Source: Catenulispora acidiphila DSM 44928 (GTDB lineage Bacteria > Actinomycetota > Actinomycetes > Streptomycetales > Catenulisporaceae). From it: 64,000 nt of DNA. Positions 61,722 to 64,000 of the stretch are shown here, piece by piece. The stretch lies in contig NC_013131.1 in assembly GCF_000024025.1 (NCBI RefSeq), forward strand, positions 2,542,001 through 2,606,000. Direction: 5' to 3'. How positions within the stretch are numbered: position 1 is the stretch's first letter; each line of letters opens with the position of its first letter. Under the pieces are notes generated by a model, which did no database searches, had not been told where the DNA came from, and saw nothing but the letters and a program-made list of their open reading frames with translations. The translations under genes and the position numbers were made by a program.

Positions 61722-63140
61722 CTAGGAGGCCGGGCTCACCGAGGACATGTTGAAGTCCGGGATCCGCAGCGCCGGCATCGCGGTCCGGTTGAAGTAGTCG
61801 CCCCACTCCCGGGAGAAGGTCCGCTCGGTCTGCCCGGCCTCGGCGATCCGCGAGAGCATCGACACCGGCGACTCGTTGAACCGGAAGTTGTTCACCACGC
61901 CGACCACCTCGCCGCCCTCGACCTTGTACACGCCGTCCCGGGTCAGCCCGGTCAGCAGCAGGGTCTGCGGGTCCACCTCGCGGATGTACCACAGGCTGGT
62001 CACCAGCAGGCCGTCGCCGGTCGCGGCGGTCATCTCGGCCAGCGAGGGACCGGTCCCGCCGGGCGTCGCGTCCAGGATCAGGTTGTCGACCCACGGCGCC
62101 ACCGGGACCTTCGCCGCCCCCGCGGTCTGCCGGGTGCTGAGCAGCGTGGAGAGCTCGCCGTCCTTGATCCACTCGGTCGGGGCGAGCGCGAGGCCGTTGT
62201 CGAACACCGACTCGTAGGCGTTCGAGGAGTACGCCGTCGCGTAAGGAGCGCACTCCAGCCCGGGTGCGTACGGGTCGCTGCGCAGCGTCGCCTTGATCGC
62301 CGAGGAGCCCGCGACGTTCTCGCCGAGCTTGGACCCGCCGCCGCTCTTGCTGAACACCGAGCGGCCGTCGAGCGCGTCGCGCAGCGCGGCGTTCCAGTAC
62401 GCGTAGATCATCAGATCGGCGACCGAGGACGGCGGCAGGATCGTCTCGTAGCGCCCGGCGGGCAGGTCGATCTTGCGCTTGGCCCACTCCAGGCGGCGTG
62501 CCAGATCCTGGCCGGCGGCCACGACGTCCACGTCGGAGAAGTCCGCGGTCGGCACGCCGCTCCACGCCGAGCGGGACCGGTCGCCGGACTTGGCGTTGAG
62601 CTGCACCGAGCCGGTGGGCTGCGCGTGCCGCAGCCGCAGGCCGGCCGACGAGCCCAGGTACTGGGTGCCCATGCTGTGCTCGGCGTAGCCGAACAGCAGG
62701 TTGCCCTCGGCGCGCGCGGCCGCGAGGGTCTCACCGAGCGCCGGGGCGAAGGAGGAGAACACCGAGATGTCGGTCTGCGCCGGCGGCTCGTCCCAGTCCG
62801 CCGAGGAGCGGCCGGCGACCAGCTCGAAGGCGTCCTCGGCGGGCCCGGACTCCTCGGCGGCCTTCTCGCTGGCCCGGACCAGGTCCTCGATGGTGGACAG
62901 GTCCACCCCGGAGCGGCCGACCACGCCGGCCGAGGCCGAGGCGGCGCCGGCCGCGCCGTTCTTCACCGAGATCACCGTGACGGACTGCCCGGCCGAGACG
63001 CCGTTGGTGGTCAGGGTGTTGTTGGCCCAGCGCAGGTTGGCGTCGGTCCCGGCGTCCACGAGCACCACGGCGCCGTCGGCGCGCGAGAGCTCCAGGGCCT
63101 TGTCGACCAGCTGCTGCGGGGTGGAGTGCTGGGTGCTCAC
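61722..63140 (-). CDS. tldE: TldE/PmbA-type peptidase subunit
   Basis: The 472-residue protein is the partner of TldD in a metallopeptidase that processes microcin-like or other peptides. Typical stretches are GRYETILPPSSVADLMIY, the TGDGLLVTSLWYIREVDP block and VVGVVNNFRFNESP. It lacks the HExxxH zinc motif, as expected for the E subunit. GTG at 63140 overlaps the tldD stop as GTGA, so the two are co-translated. Confidence 0.92.
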   Translation of the reverse strand: MSTQHSTPQQLVDKALELSRADGAVVLVDAGTDANLRWANNTLTTNGVSAGQSVTVISVKNGAAGAASASAGVVGRSGVDLSTIEDLVRASEKAAEESGPAEDAFELVAGRSSADWDEPPAQTDISVFSSFAPALGETLAAARAEGNLLFGYAEHSMGTQYLGSSAGLRLRHAQPTGSVQLNAKSGDRSRSAWSGVPTADFSDVDVVAAGQDLARRLEWAKRKIDLPAGRYETILPPSSVADLMIYAYWNAALRDALDGRSVFSKSGGGSKLGENVAGSSAIKATLRSDPYAPGLECAPYATAYSSNAYESVFDNGLALAPTEWIKDGELSTLLSTRQTAGAAKVPVAPWVDNLILDATPGGTGPSLAEMTAATGDGLLVTSLWYIREVDPQTLLLTGLTRDGVYKVEGGEVVGVVNNFRFNESPVSMLSRIAEAGQTERTFSREWGDYFNRTAMPALRIPDFNMSSVSPAS

Positions 63141-64000
63141 TGTCCGGCCTCCTGGACGGTGTTGAGGATGCGGATGCCGCGGAACAGCGCGGTCGGCGCG
63201 CCGTGGCTGACCGGCGCGACCTGCCCGGGCTGGCCCTTGCCGCACTGGAAGGAGCCGCCGACGACGTAGGTCTGCGGGCCGCCGACGGCCTCCATGGCGC
63301 CCCAGAAGTCGGTGGTCGTGGCCTGATACGCGAAGTCCTTCACCTGGCCCTTGATCTCGCCGTCCTCGATCAGGAAGGCGCGCTGCCCGGTGAACTGGAA
63401 GTTGTAGCGCTGCATGTCGATCGACCACGACTTGTCGCCGATGATGTACAGCCCGCGCCGCACGCGCGAGATCATCTCCTGGACGGAGGGACCGTCCGCG
63501 GCCGGCTGCAGGGAGACGTTGGCCATGCGCTGGATCGGGACGTGCCCGGCGGAGTCGGCGAAGGCGCAGCCGTTCGAGCGGCCGCCGTTGAGGCCCTTGA
63601 GCTGCGCGATGCGGCGGTCGAGCTGGTAGCCGGCCAGGATGCCGTCCTTGATGATGTCCCACTTCTGGGTCTGCACGCCCTCGTCGTCGAATCCGACGGT
63701 GCCCAGACCGTGCTCGGAGACCCGGTCGCCGGTGACGTTCATCACGGGGGAGCCGTAGGTCAGGGTGCCGAGTTTGTCCAGCGTGGCGAACGAGGTCCCG
63801 GCGTAGGCGGCCTCGTAGCCGAGCGCGCGGTCCAGCTCCGTGGCGTGGCCGATGGACTCGTGGATGGTCAGCCACAGGTTCGAGGGGTCGATGACGAGGT
63901 CGTACTCGCCCGGCTCCACCGACGGCGCGGCGAGCTTGTCCCGCAGCAGGCCCGGGAGCGCGTCGAGCTCGGCGTCCCAGTCGTGGACGCCGTTGCCGGT
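63137..64000 (-). CDS. tldD: TldD-type metallopeptidase, 5' end beyond window
   Basis: The frame is open to the right edge of the window and its start is not seen. The zinc motif HESIGH is in LTIHESIGHATELDRALGYE, followed by the typical DRRIAQLKGLNGGRSNGCAF and the NVSLQPAADGPSVQEMI core. TldD with TldE matures or degrades peptides; in some bacteria it activates microcin B17 or CcdA-type substrates. The stop overlaps the tldE GTG. Confidence 0.92.
   Translation of the reverse strand, partial: TGNGVHDWDAELDALPGLLRDKLAAPSVEPGEYDLVIDPSNLWLTIHESIGHATELDRALGYEAAYAGTSFATLDKLGTLTYGSPVMNVTGDRVSEHGLGTVGFDDEGVQTQKWDIIKDGILAGYQLDRRIAQLKGLNGGRSNGCAFADSAGHVPIQRMANVSLQPAADGPSVQEMISRVRRGLYIIGDKSWSIDMQRYNFQFTGQRAFLIEDGEIKGQVKDFAYQATTTDFWGAMEAVGGPQTYVVGGSFQCGKGQPGQVAPVSHGAPTALFRGIRILNTVQEAGQ

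Overview
The window is high-GC DNA with dense, often overlapping genes, GTG and TTG starts and many leaderless-looking promoters. The gene content is that of a Streptomyces-like actinobacterium: an OpcA-dependent G6PDH operon, an actinobacterial suf operon with a Rieske ferredoxin gene, a Gbn-like nucleoid protein, and OpcA, DUF3099 and DUF4328 families. A Catenulispora-like genus is a guess only. No rRNA, tRNA or CRISPR array was found.

Layout. (1) 1-1005: end-truncated solute-binding-like protein on the minus strand. (2) 1006-1467: degenerate repeat array and the terminator of the next operon. (3) 1468-8252, minus strand: tkt-tal-zwf-opcA-pgl, a pentose phosphate operon with 4-bp overlaps at three junctions. 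(4) 8591-13846: ctaB, manA, convergent ctaA (heme O/A synthesis), and an ABC-2 drug/antibiotic-type exporter pair. (5) 13916-25747: a carbohydrate locus with a LacI regulator, an ABC sugar importer (lipoprotein plus two permeases), a GH5-like hydrolase, a GH38 alpha-mannosidase, an aldo/keto reductase and a ROK sugar kinase. It reads as a mannose-oligosaccharide uptake and degradation system and separates two blocks of core genes. (6) 26531-33215: sufR-B-D-Rieske-C-S-U-T, ended by a canonical terminator. (7) 33447-37227: Nudix hydrolase, ABC-F ATPase, Gbn-like HTH protein, enoyl-CoA hydratase. (8) 37106-40374, minus strand: phosphotransferase, SGNH hydrolase and GT-C membrane glycosyltransferase. 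(9) 40450-43466: ABC exporter, a 21-bp minisatellite and an orphan IS5-type transposase fragment. (10) 43763-49048: an unknown protein, SURF1, an EamA transporter, a small Cys-rich protein, a GNAT with a long acidic tail and a methyltransferase. (11) 49083-54134: a TetR-controlled cluster of acetoacetate-decarboxylase-like protein, SDR and two paralogous amidohydrolases, probably an undescribed small catabolic pathway. (12) 54438-64000: secreted serine protease, mscL, DUF1003, M15 peptidase, LuxR regulator, moaA, PEP-mutase-like enzyme, small Cys protein, DUF3099 and tldE-tldD (tldD runs off the window).

The genes connect in recognisable ways. Mannose from the GH38/GH5 locus could enter metabolism through the ROK kinase and ManA. 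CtaA, CtaB and SURF1 all serve cytochrome oxidase assembly. SufR probably senses Fe-S status for the suf operon. The most interesting regulatory DNA is a pair of identical 12-bp palindromes at the lacI 3' end, the lacI-importer promoter with an overlapping operator, the TetR palindrome at 49774-49788, and a triple ATTGGT box at the EamA promoter. A recurring oddity is in-frame tandem repeats at protein termini.
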